From Lelliottia nimipressuralis (GTDB lineage Bacteria > Pseudomonadota > Gammaproteobacteria > Enterobacterales > Enterobacteriaceae), in contig NZ_SOMG01000030.1 in assembly GCF_004402045.1 (NCBI RefSeq), forward strand, positions 372,001-436,000: a DNA stretch of 64,000 nt. The letters are read 5' to 3'. The notes under the pieces were generated by a model. It was not told the DNA's origin and ran no database searches. It was given only the letters and a program-made list of their open reading frames with translations. The translations under genes and the position numbers were made by a program. Below, piece after piece: positions 53,845 to 62,188 of the stretch (positions are counted from its first letter, which is position 1; every line of letters starts with the position of its first letter).

Positions 53845-54171
53845 ATGTCATTATCACTTCCGAACGCTATTTCACTCTATTTCACGATCAGTAATGGGGC
53901 CGATATTGCCGACATTAAGCACTGTTTTACCACCAATGCTATTGTGATCGACGAAGGGAAAACTTATCAAGGACATGCGGCAATCGAAGCGTGGCAACGG
54001 GCCGCGCAGTCTGAGTTTGACTACAGCGTAGAGCCCATTGAAATTCTCACTGAAGGTGCCCGGTTAATAGTCACGTCTTACGTGGTGGGTAATTTCCCCG
54101 GCAGCCCAGTGGTGCTCAAACATGCTTTCGGTCTGGTTGGCGACAAAATTAACACGCTGGAGATTGTCTGA
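53845..54171 (+). CDS. SnoaL-like/NTF2-fold protein
   Basis: A 108-residue protein of the NTF2-like type ([38 protein letters not shown]). The TGA-ATG junction with the SDR gene overlaps by one base, so they are translated together. Probably a partner of the SDR; role unknown. Confidence 0.75.
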   Translation: MSLSLPNAISLYFTISNGADIADIKHCFTTNAIVIDEGKTYQGHAAIEAWQRAAQSEFDYSVEPIEILTEGARLIVTSYVVGNFPGSPVVLKHAFGLVGDKINTLEIV

Positions 54172-54950
54172 TGTCGATGGATCTTGATTTTCAGGGTAAG
54201 CGTGTGCTTGTTACCGCTGGTACCAAAGGGATCGGTAAAGCGGTTGTCGCGCTGTTAAAGCAGCAAGGGGCCACGGTGTTAACCACCGCACGTCACATTC
54301 CCACGGATTCTATTGCAGACGCATTCGTTGCGGCAGATTTGACCACAATCAAAGGGTGTAACTTAGTCGTGGAAGCGGTTCAGAAGCACCTGGGTGGTGT
54401 CGATATCATCGTGCACATAGCTGGTGGTTCTAACTCTCCCGGCGGTGGTTTTGCAGCACTCGGTGAAGATGAGTGGCAACAGGAACTCAATCTTAACCTG
54501 TTGCCTGCGGTACGAATAGATCGTGCCTTGTTGCCTGGGATGCTGGCTCAGCAGAATGGCGTGATTATTCACGTCACCTCCATTCAGCGTGAGCTTCCGT
54601 TACCGGAATCGACCACGGGTTATGCGGCGGCGAAAGCGGCGTTGTCGGCGTATAGTAAAAGCCTGTCGAAAGAAGTATCCCCTAAGGGAATTCGGGTGGT
54701 TCGTGTTGCGCCTGGCTGGGTAGAAACCGAAGCATCGGTAGCATTGGCAGAACGACTGGCGCAGCAGGCAGGAACGGACTACGAGGGCGGTAAGCAAATC
54801 ATTATGAAGGCATTAGGTGGCATTCCGGTGGGGCGTCCCTCAAAGCCCATCGAAGTGGCGAACCTCATCGTCTTCCTGGCATCTTCCTGTGCTGCCACTA
54901 TCACGGGTACGGAATATGTTATAGATGGCGGTACCATCCCAACGGTCTAG
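54171..54950 (+). CDS. Short-chain dehydrogenase/reductase
   Basis: A 259-residue SDR. Cofactor-binding TxxxGxG reads [10 protein letters not shown]; catalytic Ser is in HVTSIQRE, and YAAAK carries Tyr and Lys; a [11 protein letters not shown] end is typical of the classical family. NAD(P)-dependent oxidoreductase of unknown substrate. In an operon with the SnoaL gene, divergent from HxlR. Confidence 0.9.
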   Translation: MSMDLDFQGKRVLVTAGTKGIGKAVVALLKQQGATVLTTARHIPTDSIADAFVAADLTTIKGCNLVVEAVQKHLGGVDIIVHIAGGSNSPGGGFAALGEDEWQQELNLNLLPAVRIDRALLPGMLAQQNGVIIHVTSIQRELPLPESTTGYAAAKAALSAYSKSLSKEVSPKGIRVVRVAPGWVETEASVALAERLAQQAGTDYEGGKQIIMKALGGIPVGRPSKPIEVANLIVFLASSCAATITGTEYVIDGGTIPTV

Positions 54951-55174
54951 TTATGTATTTTAAACGGCTGAATATTAGGGCCGTTTAACGTTCACTGACG
55001 TCAATCGAGTAAATAGCAATTATGTTCGCTTCTGGCACGGTGCGGACAGAAAACCAGGTCATAAGGTCCGCATACCAGCAGCAGGCTTTAGCTATTGCGA
55101 AGCAGCACTGATAGCATGATTTGACATCAAATGATAAGGTCAGGTTTCCCATAACCTTATGAGCAGGTACGTCC

Positions 55175-55651
55175 GTGAGCATTTCAGAGAAGCATGAGTG
55201 GCATAAGGATAACTACTTGGTGAGTACAGACAGGGAAAAATTGGATGTACAGGCTATCCATCGCTATCTGACGAGGTCGACCTGGGCTAAAGGGATTGAT
55301 CTGTCAATTGTAGGCGCATCAATTGAAAACAGTCTTAATTTCGGCGTTTACCATGATGAAAACCAGATAGGTTTCGCGCGTTTGATAACAGATTACGCTA
55401 CATTCGCTTATCTATGTGATGTTTATATTCTTGAGGAATATCAGGGTGAGGGCCTGGGAAGATGGATGATGCAATGCATACATCATCATCCCGTCTTTGA
55501 GCAGCTTCGCAGAATCATGTTGTTTACAACAACAGCTCCTTGGCTCTATCAAAAATTTGGGTACGAACCCGTTAATCGGGAAAACTATGCATGGAGTATC
55601 ACCCGGCCTGATATTTATACCAATGGAAAAAATCGCGGCTGTCCCTTATGA
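55175..55651 (+). CDS. GNAT-family N-acetyltransferase
   Basis: A 158-residue acetyltransferase with acetyl-CoA-binding motif A (CDVYILEEYQGEGLGRWMM) and YQKFGYEP near the end. Starts at GTG 55175; a nearby ATG at 55159 is in another frame. Substrate unknown. Confidence 0.82.
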   Translation: MSISEKHEWHKDNYLVSTDREKLDVQAIHRYLTRSTWAKGIDLSIVGASIENSLNFGVYHDENQIGFARLITDYATFAYLCDVYILEEYQGEGLGRWMMQCIHHHPVFEQLRRIMLFTTTAPWLYQKFGYEPVNRENYAWSITRPDIYTNGKNRGCPL

Positions 55652-55758
55652 GCGGGGAGCTGACGTTGCGTACTATTTTTTATGGTCATAGTAGTGTAGG
55701 CATCCCGCTGAATATGGCATATTCATGTGTAGGAAACGTTTGAAAGGAGATAGAGCCA

Positions 55759-56844
55759 ATGTTTCGTGTAGATATAATAAATAAGACACTAATCAAACTG
55801 AAACCAACAAACTTCTCGGAACTTGGGCTGAAGGAACGTTTCGATATTCAGGAATGGATCGAAAAAAGCCCGACTATTTTAGGTGAGGAACTACTTGTCA
55901 TTGGCAAAGAGGTCATTCTTGCCTCTGGTAAGCGCCTTGATTTGCTTTGCGTAAATAAATCGGCAGCACTTGTTGTGGTTGAGTTGAAACGGGATGATTC
56001 TGGCTCGTCCGTTGAATGGCAGGCAATAAAGTATGCATCGTATTGCTCAAGTCTCTTGCCCGGTGAGATTTTTAAGCTATACGCGTCCTATTTAAACAAG
56101 TCTGAATTTGATGCGACTAAAAAAATTGAGGAATTTATTGATGCTGACATTGAGTTACTTAACGCGAAACAGCATATTATTTTGGCCTCAAAAGAGTTTA
56201 ACTCTGAAGTCATCTCCGCAGTATTATGGTTACGAGAATATGGCATAGATATTCAATGCACTCGAATTGCTCCATTTATCGATTCTGATGGTGAGCTATT
56301 TATCAAGCCGGAAACAATTATTCCGTTGCCGGAGGCTAAAGACTATATTGAACGAAAAGAAGTTAAGCAAAGAACAATTGCTTCTAATCAAGATGAATGG
56401 ACTGGTAGTTGGTTCGTGAATGTGGGCGAATGTGAATATCGAACTTGGGACGATAACAGACAATTTGGCTTTATTGGAGCAGGTCAAGGGAAGGTGTATT
56501 CATCTGCACTTAATCGTCTTGCAGTTGGTGACAAAATTTATGCTTACATGAAGGGATGCGGTTACGTCGGCTTTGGGGAAGTGACCAAACCAGCGGTTAT
56601 GATTCGCGATTTCATAACTGATTCGAATGTTCCTCTACTCTCCGCAGGATTGAAAGCGGAACACCCAAACGCAAACTCTGACAATGAAGAGCTTTCCGAA
56701 TGGGTTGTTAGTGTTCGTTGGATCAAGTCTCTTCCGAGAGAACAGGCGAAAACATTTTCTGGCATCTTCGCGAACCAAAATATCGTCTGTAAATTGCGGC
56801 ATGGGCAGACATTAAAATTTGTGCAATCTGAATTCGGTCAGTAA
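55759..56844 (+). CDS. PD-(D/E)XK nuclease (NucS/DUF91-like) with C-terminal EVE-like domain
   Basis: A 361-residue protein, two domains. Residues about 25-190: endonuclease with KRLDLLCVNKSAALVVVELKRD, i.e. Asp61, Glu75 and Lys77 of a PD-(D/E)XK site. Residues about 208-300: a segment WFVNVGECEYRTWDDNRQ...GFIGAGQG and later GDKIYAYMKGCGYVGFGEV that looks like an EVE/PUA-like domain, a fold that reads modified bases. Such a fusion is expected of a modification-dependent restriction enzyme. A purine-rich AAGGAG lies eight bases before the ATG. It converges on the RloC-like gene. Confidence 0.72.
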   Translation: MFRVDIINKTLIKLKPTNFSELGLKERFDIQEWIEKSPTILGEELLVIGKEVILASGKRLDLLCVNKSAALVVVELKRDDSGSSVEWQAIKYASYCSSLLPGEIFKLYASYLNKSEFDATKKIEEFIDADIELLNAKQHIILASKEFNSEVISAVLWLREYGIDIQCTRIAPFIDSDGELFIKPETIIPLPEAKDYIERKEVKQRTIASNQDEWTGSWFVNVGECEYRTWDDNRQFGFIGAGQGKVYSSALNRLAVGDKIYAYMKGCGYVGFGEVTKPAVMIRDFITDSNVPLLSAGLKAEHPNANSDNEELSEWVVSVRWIKSLPREQAKTFSGIFANQNIVCKLRHGQTLKFVQSEFGQ

Positions 56845-56877
56845 GCACTGATTTCAGCGAAGTTCGCTGTTGGCATT

Positions 56878-56930
56878 AAGCGGACGAGTTGGCTGAGCTG
56901 AAGATCTGCTGTGAGCGAGGAACGGACATT
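56878..56930. repeat. Dispersed GCGGAC repeat, copy 2
   Basis: GCGGACGA...GCTGAGCTGAAGATCTGCT, then GTGAGCGAGGAACGGAC. It matches copy 4 (60826-60880), where ACTGAGCGGAAGTTCTGCTG and AGAGCGAGAAGCG are seen. Located between two convergent defence-type genes. Confidence 0.5.
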
Positions 56931-57077
56931 TACTATTCATACCTGTTTAGCGCCACACTCTTTTGAGTGTTCCGATTGTCCGTACATCAGTGGGTACTCT
57001 TCCGGCGTGTTTGAGAGGCGCATTCCAGATCCGTATAGCGCCTCGCTCACCGTAAAAAACTCTTTATGCTCTTTTTC

Positions 57078-59474
57078 CTAAGGTGACCTTGGTGGTTCGC
57101 CAATGCTTTTTAACAGTGAGTTGTATTGATGCGGATCTGACGCATAAATCTTGTCCAACACGTAGTTTGCCACCTTGGAAATTTCTGGAATCTCCACAGG
57201 TTTGAATCCGCGATCAGGGATTGATTCGAGATGTGAAAACTCGTTGTTAAGTCTATTCACAAGAGCTATCGCTGTCGGATCATCTTCGCCAAAGAATTTC
57301 TTGATCCGTTCAAAGGCATCGTTCTTGTCATCATGGTGCGGGAACTTAAAGAATAGAAATGCCTCAAGGAACTTGCGGAGGTTGTTACCGAATCCATAGT
57401 ATGGTTCATGAGATTCATTCGCTCCACCTTGATTACGGCACTTGTAGATCTGATGAAACAGGTAGTTGAATTCAGTGATGTAGTCTCGCAGATATGAAGG
57501 CATCAGGGAAATCTGACTTGCCCCTCCATTTCTCTCAACGATGAAATGTTGGCATCCACCGTGATTCCTCTCATTAGGAAGTGATATTTTCTTTAGATAT
57601 TTCAAGAAATCTAGGTTGTGGGTGGATATAAAAAGCTGCTTGTAGCGATAGCTGTTTGTTCCATCTGCATTCTTGATGGGTTTCGCAATCAGGCTTTCAA
57701 TCAAGCTGAACATGAAGAAAATGTGATTTCCGTCTAGGCTGGAAATTGGGTCATCTATATAAATGATCAGTTCCTTACCTTTGCTTTCAGGCTCTTCCAA
57801 CTTGGCTATGAAGTAGCAGAAAGCAATTAGGCTGCATTCGCCTTCGCTCAAGTTGTAGGCAGAGTTGCCATCTCTGGTGACTTCAAACTTAACCGAAGTA
57901 TTCTCAACATTGTCTTTGGCTTCAAGCTCGATGCCATCATGACCAAAGAAGTGGCTGAGCAACTCATTCACTCGCTCCGCGCCCTTGCGTTCATCCTTCT
58001 GCTGACCCTGTAGACGGGTCACTTCGGTTTCTTGTTCAAGAATTTCGGCTTCAGCTTCGGTAAATGCAGTGTTGGCTGTGTCAGCATCTGTCTTGAGACT
58101 GGCAATACGGGCTAATTCTGTATCGTAGGTGATGTCAGCGATAAAAGACGCCACATCGGTAAGCCGTAGAGATTCTCGTGCAGTGTTTTTATCTTTCTCC
58201 AGCGAAATTGTGCGGCCATTATTTTTGGCGATCAGATCATTGATGTCGCCCACGCATTGCTGAATTGCAGTCGGATCATAAATATAGACAGGTATGGGAA
58301 CCTGCTGAAAAATGGCGTTCTTTCTCTTATCCAACGCCGCCTGCAGAGCTTTGAGGTCCTGCATGTAGCCTTTAAGATGTTCAGCAAGTGCTATCTTTCT
58401 GGTTTCAAATAATATTTTTTCTTCTGCGTAGAACTTATCGCCAGTCAAAGTCAAGAAGTTAGGAATGGCTTGGATTTCGGTGGCGATAGAAGTCAGACAT
58501 GAATCGATACTCGACTCCAGAGCCGAGGATTCCTTACTGAAGTGAGAGTCTAATACCTGCCAGATGTCATGAGGAAGATTCTGACGGCAGAATGCGCAAG
58601 TGTCCCGCTTATCTTTGTGTAGCGGTATACCTTCCTTCACCCACATCTGGAGAGCCGTCTCATTCAACAACTCCTGAATTGGCAGGGTTGGCTTAATCAA
58701 TCTTGAAAGGAGTTCTTCAGCTACTTTGCTTATTGATTCGATGTTGAGGTTTATCGATACGGTATCGGTAATATCAGGTAGGGCCTCTTGCTTCAAGAGG
58801 TTGACCTTGGCTGCTTGTTCTTCGGTTGTCAGAGCTATGAAGCTAGGTTTTTTGACTGAGCCAATGTCTTTTTTGATGCTTTCTATGTTGTAGACAGCAG
58901 GGCCGTAGATGCGATTCTGTTTAATCTTATTGTTGGCATGAGAACGAAGTTTGCCCTCAAGAGCATCAGACGCAGTTTTATGATTGTCTTTCGTTCGATC
59001 TCGCTCTTTCTTTTTAGCTTCAAGCTCATGTCGAAGGCCCGCCTTCGATTCAACACTGCCTAGCCTAGTTTGGATTGCGGTAATGGCATCTTCGATTTCT
59101 TTATTCTTTTCACCAACGATAGCAAACGTCTTGATCTCGCCGTCGGTCTGATTGACCAAGAAGCTTAGGTTATCGCTCACAAAATCCCGGTTGTAGACCC
59201 GAACATCGTAGCCATGACCGGCAAGGCCTACCTGTGTCACATCACCTTTGTCACCACGAATAGTAAAATTTGGGTCAACGTAGTTTTGTGGAATGCGCCC
59301 CGTTTCCAAAGCGCGGAAAATTCGCGAGAGTGTAGTTTTACCAGAGTAGTTCCGTCCGTAGAGGATGTTGAGCCTCTTGAAATTCTGGACGGTGTTGCCT
59401 GCATCCTTAAGGCTATTTTTCCAACTGAGGTCCGTAAAACTACCGAAACTACCGATGTCAACCTGACTAAACAT
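57078..59474 (-). CDS. RloC/PrrC-like anticodon-nuclease ATPase
   Basis: A 798-residue ABC-type ATPase of the AAA_13/PrrC-RloC group. Walker A (GRNYSGKT) at 40-47, coiled-coil stretches around 105-160 and 330-500, a CAFC zinc-hook-like pair at Cys293/Cys296 in the middle, ABC signature LSEGE at 542-546, Walker B (LIIYIDDPISSLD) about 569-581, H-loop ISTHN with His619. The C-terminal domain carries Arg700-x3-Glu704 (NNLRKFLEAF) and a later SH (NNEFSH, His748), the pattern of the PrrC/RloC anticodon nuclease triad. RloC cuts the wobble position of a tRNA after phage damage. ATG at 59474 is preferred because GGGGAG precedes it. Confidence 0.7.
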   Translation of the reverse strand: MFSQVDIGSFGSFTDLSWKNSLKDAGNTVQNFKRLNILYGRNYSGKTTLSRIFRALETGRIPQNYVDPNFTIRGDKGDVTQVGLAGHGYDVRVYNRDFVSDNLSFLVNQTDGEIKTFAIVGEKNKEIEDAITAIQTRLGSVESKAGLRHELEAKKKERDRTKDNHKTASDALEGKLRSHANNKIKQNRIYGPAVYNIESIKKDIGSVKKPSFIALTTEEQAAKVNLLKQEALPDITDTVSINLNIESISKVAEELLSRLIKPTLPIQELLNETALQMWVKEGIPLHKDKRDTCAFCRQNLPHDIWQVLDSHFSKESSALESSIDSCLTSIATEIQAIPNFLTLTGDKFYAEEKILFETRKIALAEHLKGYMQDLKALQAALDKRKNAIFQQVPIPVYIYDPTAIQQCVGDINDLIAKNNGRTISLEKDKNTARESLRLTDVASFIADITYDTELARIASLKTDADTANTAFTEAEAEILEQETEVTRLQGQQKDERKGAERVNELLSHFFGHDGIELEAKDNVENTSVKFEVTRDGNSAYNLSEGECSLIAFCYFIAKLEEPESKGKELIIYIDDPISSLDGNHIFFMFSLIESLIAKPIKNADGTNSYRYKQLFISTHNLDFLKYLKKISLPNERNHGGCQHFIVERNGGASQISLMPSYLRDYITEFNYLFHQIYKCRNQGGANESHEPYYGFGNNLRKFLEAFLFFKFPHHDDKNDAFERIKKFFGEDDPTAIALVNRLNNEFSHLESIPDRGFKPVEIPEISKVANYVLDKIYASDPHQYNSLLKSIGEPPRSP

Positions 59475-59709
59475 GAACACTCCCCTAGCGCTGGCTATAG
59501 GTTGCCAATTTGCAATTGAAACAGATTGTTAATCTAGTCTACTCTGAGTTTAAGAAATGTTTGAATAGGTTATTGATACATTTGATGAATAATTTTATGA
59601 ACTGAAATTCAACATCCATCTAAATGCCCCTCAAAAAGTTCATAGGTTGAGGTTGGGTAATGAAGCTGGGACCTGCTCCCACCTGGTTGAAGAACATAGA
59701 ACGTTAGCT

Positions 59710-59737
59710 ATGTCCGCTCCTTGCACGGAGCGGACAT
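59710..59737. repeat. Dispersed GCGGAC repeat, copy 3 (perfect hairpin)
   Basis: ATGTCCGCTCC, loop TTGCAC, GGAGCGGACAT, a perfect 11-bp stem. It lies between the RloC-like gene and the lipoprotein gene and has no coding frame. The hairpin core is shared with copy 1. Confidence 0.55.
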
Positions 59738-59764
59738 TAAGATCAACCGCTGATGCGATCAGCT

Positions 59765-60688
59765 TTATTTTTCGCGAAAGAAAAAATGCACTTTCCCTTG
59801 CTGTAATACAACGGCAGGTAAACCCTTATCTTCTTTGGGTGAGAGGTAGATAATTACCCACGCTGGAAGATGGCGGCTAACTTGTTGCATGAAGGCATAA
59901 TTCATACGCTGATTTTTTGCATCCGATTGTCCGGCGCTGTTTATAAATACCGGGCTGAGGTGACTTCCATTTACCCCATCGTGCCTTACGAGATAACTTT
60001 TCCCGGTCGCATTCGCACCTATGAAGTCAGGAGTGCGAACAATTTTTTCTGCGTCGTGGAAGCTGGTGTAAAAGCCGCAGGTCGGACTATTCTGGCTTGC
60101 AGGATCATAATATCCATTTTTTGGAAGCTCACATCCCGCATCTTTATCTGCAAATTTAACGACCAGATAGCGGGATTCATTGGTCTGAAACACGTATTTT
60201 CCTAACCAGTTATTATATCCCTCTCCCTTACGGACATCGCCATGTTTGCGTTTAGATTCTTTTAAGGTCGCTAGCACAGCAGATTCAATTTTATCTGAGA
60301 GCACCAGTGATGCCGCCTCGGGGGTAGGGGCCAGTTCAGTAGGGATCCACGCCAGAATTCCATCGGTTTGCCACTCTTCCACGCCCATACCCGTTGGTCG
60401 ATACTGCAGTAACGGGGTTAAAGGCAATGACGCTTCATTTAATTTATCATTTTCCACTATCGGAAAAGTAAAATCGTAATCTGTGCGGCTGAACATTTCG
60501 CTTTGAGAGTGGCTGACCTGGGCATCGCTAAAAGGATCCATATCCGATGCATTGCTGATATTCCAGGCGATGCTATGTTCAGCGTGGTATGTGTACGACT
60601 TTGCAGAATTGTCGCGTACGCCTGAGCAGGCCGTCAGTAGCAGAGTTGTAAACACAATTGAAAGTGATCTCGATAACAAACTATTCAT
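59765..60688 (-). CDS. Lipoprotein of unknown function
   Basis: A 307-residue protein with a lipoprotein signal (LSIVFTTLLLTAC, lipobox LTAC). The mature part has no motif I know; it contains WQTDGILAWIPTELAPTPEA and three Cys (AGCELP, PTCGFY). The export signal places it in the envelope. AT-rich, like its surroundings. It may be envelope-anchored accessory protein; nothing more can be claimed. Confidence 0.7.
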   Translation of the reverse strand: MNSLLSRSLSIVFTTLLLTACSGVRDNSAKSYTYHAEHSIAWNISNASDMDPFSDAQVSHSQSEMFSRTDYDFTFPIVENDKLNEASLPLTPLLQYRPTGMGVEEWQTDGILAWIPTELAPTPEAASLVLSDKIESAVLATLKESKRKHGDVRKGEGYNNWLGKYVFQTNESRYLVVKFADKDAGCELPKNGYYDPASQNSPTCGFYTSFHDAEKIVRTPDFIGANATGKSYLVRHDGVNGSHLSPVFINSAGQSDAKNQRMNYAFMQQVSRHLPAWVIIYLSPKEDKGLPAVVLQQGKVHFFFREK

Positions 60689-60825
60689 TCATACTTCCCG
60701 TTGTTTAATCATAAGAAACTAATATCGGCAACACCGGCCAATAGCTTAATTTTTATGGGTATATAAAAAAGGGAGGTTGGCTGGAAACCTTTCAAAAAGA
60801 ATAAACTGGAACGACAGCCGCTCGG

Positions 60826-60880
60826 GGAGCGGACGAACTCACTGAGCGGAAGTTCTGCTGAGAGCGAGAAGCGATCGTGA
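60826..60880. repeat. Dispersed GCGGAC repeat, copy 4
   Basis: GAGCGGACGA, ACTGAGCGGAAGTTCTGCTG, AGAGCGAGAAGCG, close to copy 2. It sits in the 300-base non-coding gap between the lipoprotein and the VOC gene. Confidence 0.5.
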
Positions 60881-60984
60881 TTGTTGCCGCTGACAGGTGT
60901 CAAAGATGCCAAAATTGGGCGTGGTGATTCAGTAAGTCGTAGGATAAATTCAGGGTTCAATTTCAGATAATTAAGGAAGCAGGT

Positions 60985-61443
60985 ATGTCGCAGAATTTAC
61001 CGGGAATTGACGTTTTGTTTGTCGCTGGGTTTGGGCCCATCTCGCAGAACGCTGAAGTCAGTTCCGGGTTTTATGTACAGGTACTCGGTCTGCCGCTTAA
61101 GCCAATGGAGGGTAACGGCGATTATCTGTTATCGGAAAACAGGCTTAAGGGTGTTAAGCATTTTGCCGTCTGGCCGTTATCACAGGCCGCTACTTCATGT
61201 TTTGGCTCTGAGGAGTGGTCAGCCGAACACCCAATCCCGCAGGGATGGATTGAATATGAGGTTCAGGATCTCGATTCCGCTACCCGTATCTTAAGTGAGA
61301 AGGGGTATCGCCTGCTAGTGGCTAACCGCACAGAGCCCTGGGGGCAAACTGTGACTCGTCTGCTTAGCCCTGAAGGGTTGCTCACAGGGCTTACGATAAC
61401 ACCCTGGCTTCGCCCGTCCGCTTTTGGCACAAAGCAGACATAG
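60985..61443 (+). CDS. VOC family protein
   Basis: A 152-residue vicinal oxygen chelate protein (VSSGFYVQVLGLPLKPM, VKHFAVWPLS, GWIEYEVQDLDSATRIL). One betaalphabetabetabeta unit near each end. Probably a glyoxalase/bleomycin-binding type protein; ligand unknown. AAGGAAGCAG precedes the ATG. Confidence 0.8.
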   Translation: MSQNLPGIDVLFVAGFGPISQNAEVSSGFYVQVLGLPLKPMEGNGDYLLSENRLKGVKHFAVWPLSQAATSCFGSEEWSAEHPIPQGWIEYEVQDLDSATRILSEKGYRLLVANRTEPWGQTVTRLLSPEGLLTGLTITPWLRPSAFGTKQT

Positions 61444-61501
61444 CCTATCTCAGGATGGCGGGGTTGAGCAAAGCGCGACCATTCAAAGCGTTATCATGGT
61501 G

Positions 61502-61903
61502 CTAACCGCGCATGTCGAAGCCGGATTTTTGAAAATCTCTATAAACTTCCGGATTGCTGAAGGCCGGGAATTTGGCTTTATGGGCGGCTGATTTTATCGC
61601 TTCGCAATAGGCCCTATTGCCGTTGCTGGTTGAGATGTTTAAAGGCGTGCCATCCTGCGCAAATTCAATATGCAACCTGCATTTTTTCCCTTTCCAGGTT
61701 TGCGGCTCTTCAATTTCGGCATTGATTGCCGCTCTGATTGCCCGCGCTTGCGCACCCCATTCATCCCGATCGTCCCAGCGTCCTGAACCGCAATTACCCG
61801 TCGCCGTGGTCTTATGGCAGCCGGAAGGGTGTAGCGGCGTGCATCCTGCGGCCAGGTTCACCAGTATAGCCACCATAGCGATTTTCTTTACTGCTTGAGA
61901 CAT
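61502..61903 (-). CDS. Lipoprotein with TolA C-terminal-like domain
   Basis: A 133-residue lipoprotein (lipobox LAAGC) whose domain after about residue 60 looks like the TolA C-terminal domain: AIRAAINAEIEEPQTWKGKKCRLHIEFAQDGTPLNI and YCEAIKSAAHKAKFP with two Cys that would form a disulfide. Similar small lipoproteins occur in enterobacteria; the TolA end of TolA itself binds Pal/TolB and group A colicins. An alternative GTG start is six bases earlier. Confidence 0.72.
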   Translation of the reverse strand: MSQAVKKIAMVAILVNLAAGCTPLHPSGCHKTTATGNCGSGRWDDRDEWGAQARAIRAAINAEIEEPQTWKGKKCRLHIEFAQDGTPLNISTSNGNRAYCEAIKSAAHKAKFPAFSNPEVYRDFQKSGFDMRG

Positions 61904-62188
61904 TCCCACTTCTTACCCCGCAATCCATTTAATCTTCAGTAATGTTTAAATATTCTTCCGTAATTCCTGTCCTCTTTTCAACTACCAATAACCAGTCACA
62001 ACGTCGGCGATCTGGCTGCCGGTCCCACCTCCGGCTAACCGGTCGTTTTTGAACTATGTTTAAAACCAGTCAGAATAATAAAATGGTTGAAGTGTTATTA
62101 GGGCCTCAATCCGGAGCATTTGAAAACCAGAATTTCGTTTAAAAGTGTGCCAACATTTCGTGGATAATATTCATGTCCGGAGAATAAT

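Noticed and set aside
54985..55182. 65-codon minus-strand frame before the GNAT gene
   Set aside because: Cys/Trp-rich odd composition and no supporting signals; it covers the likely promoter region of the GNAT gene.
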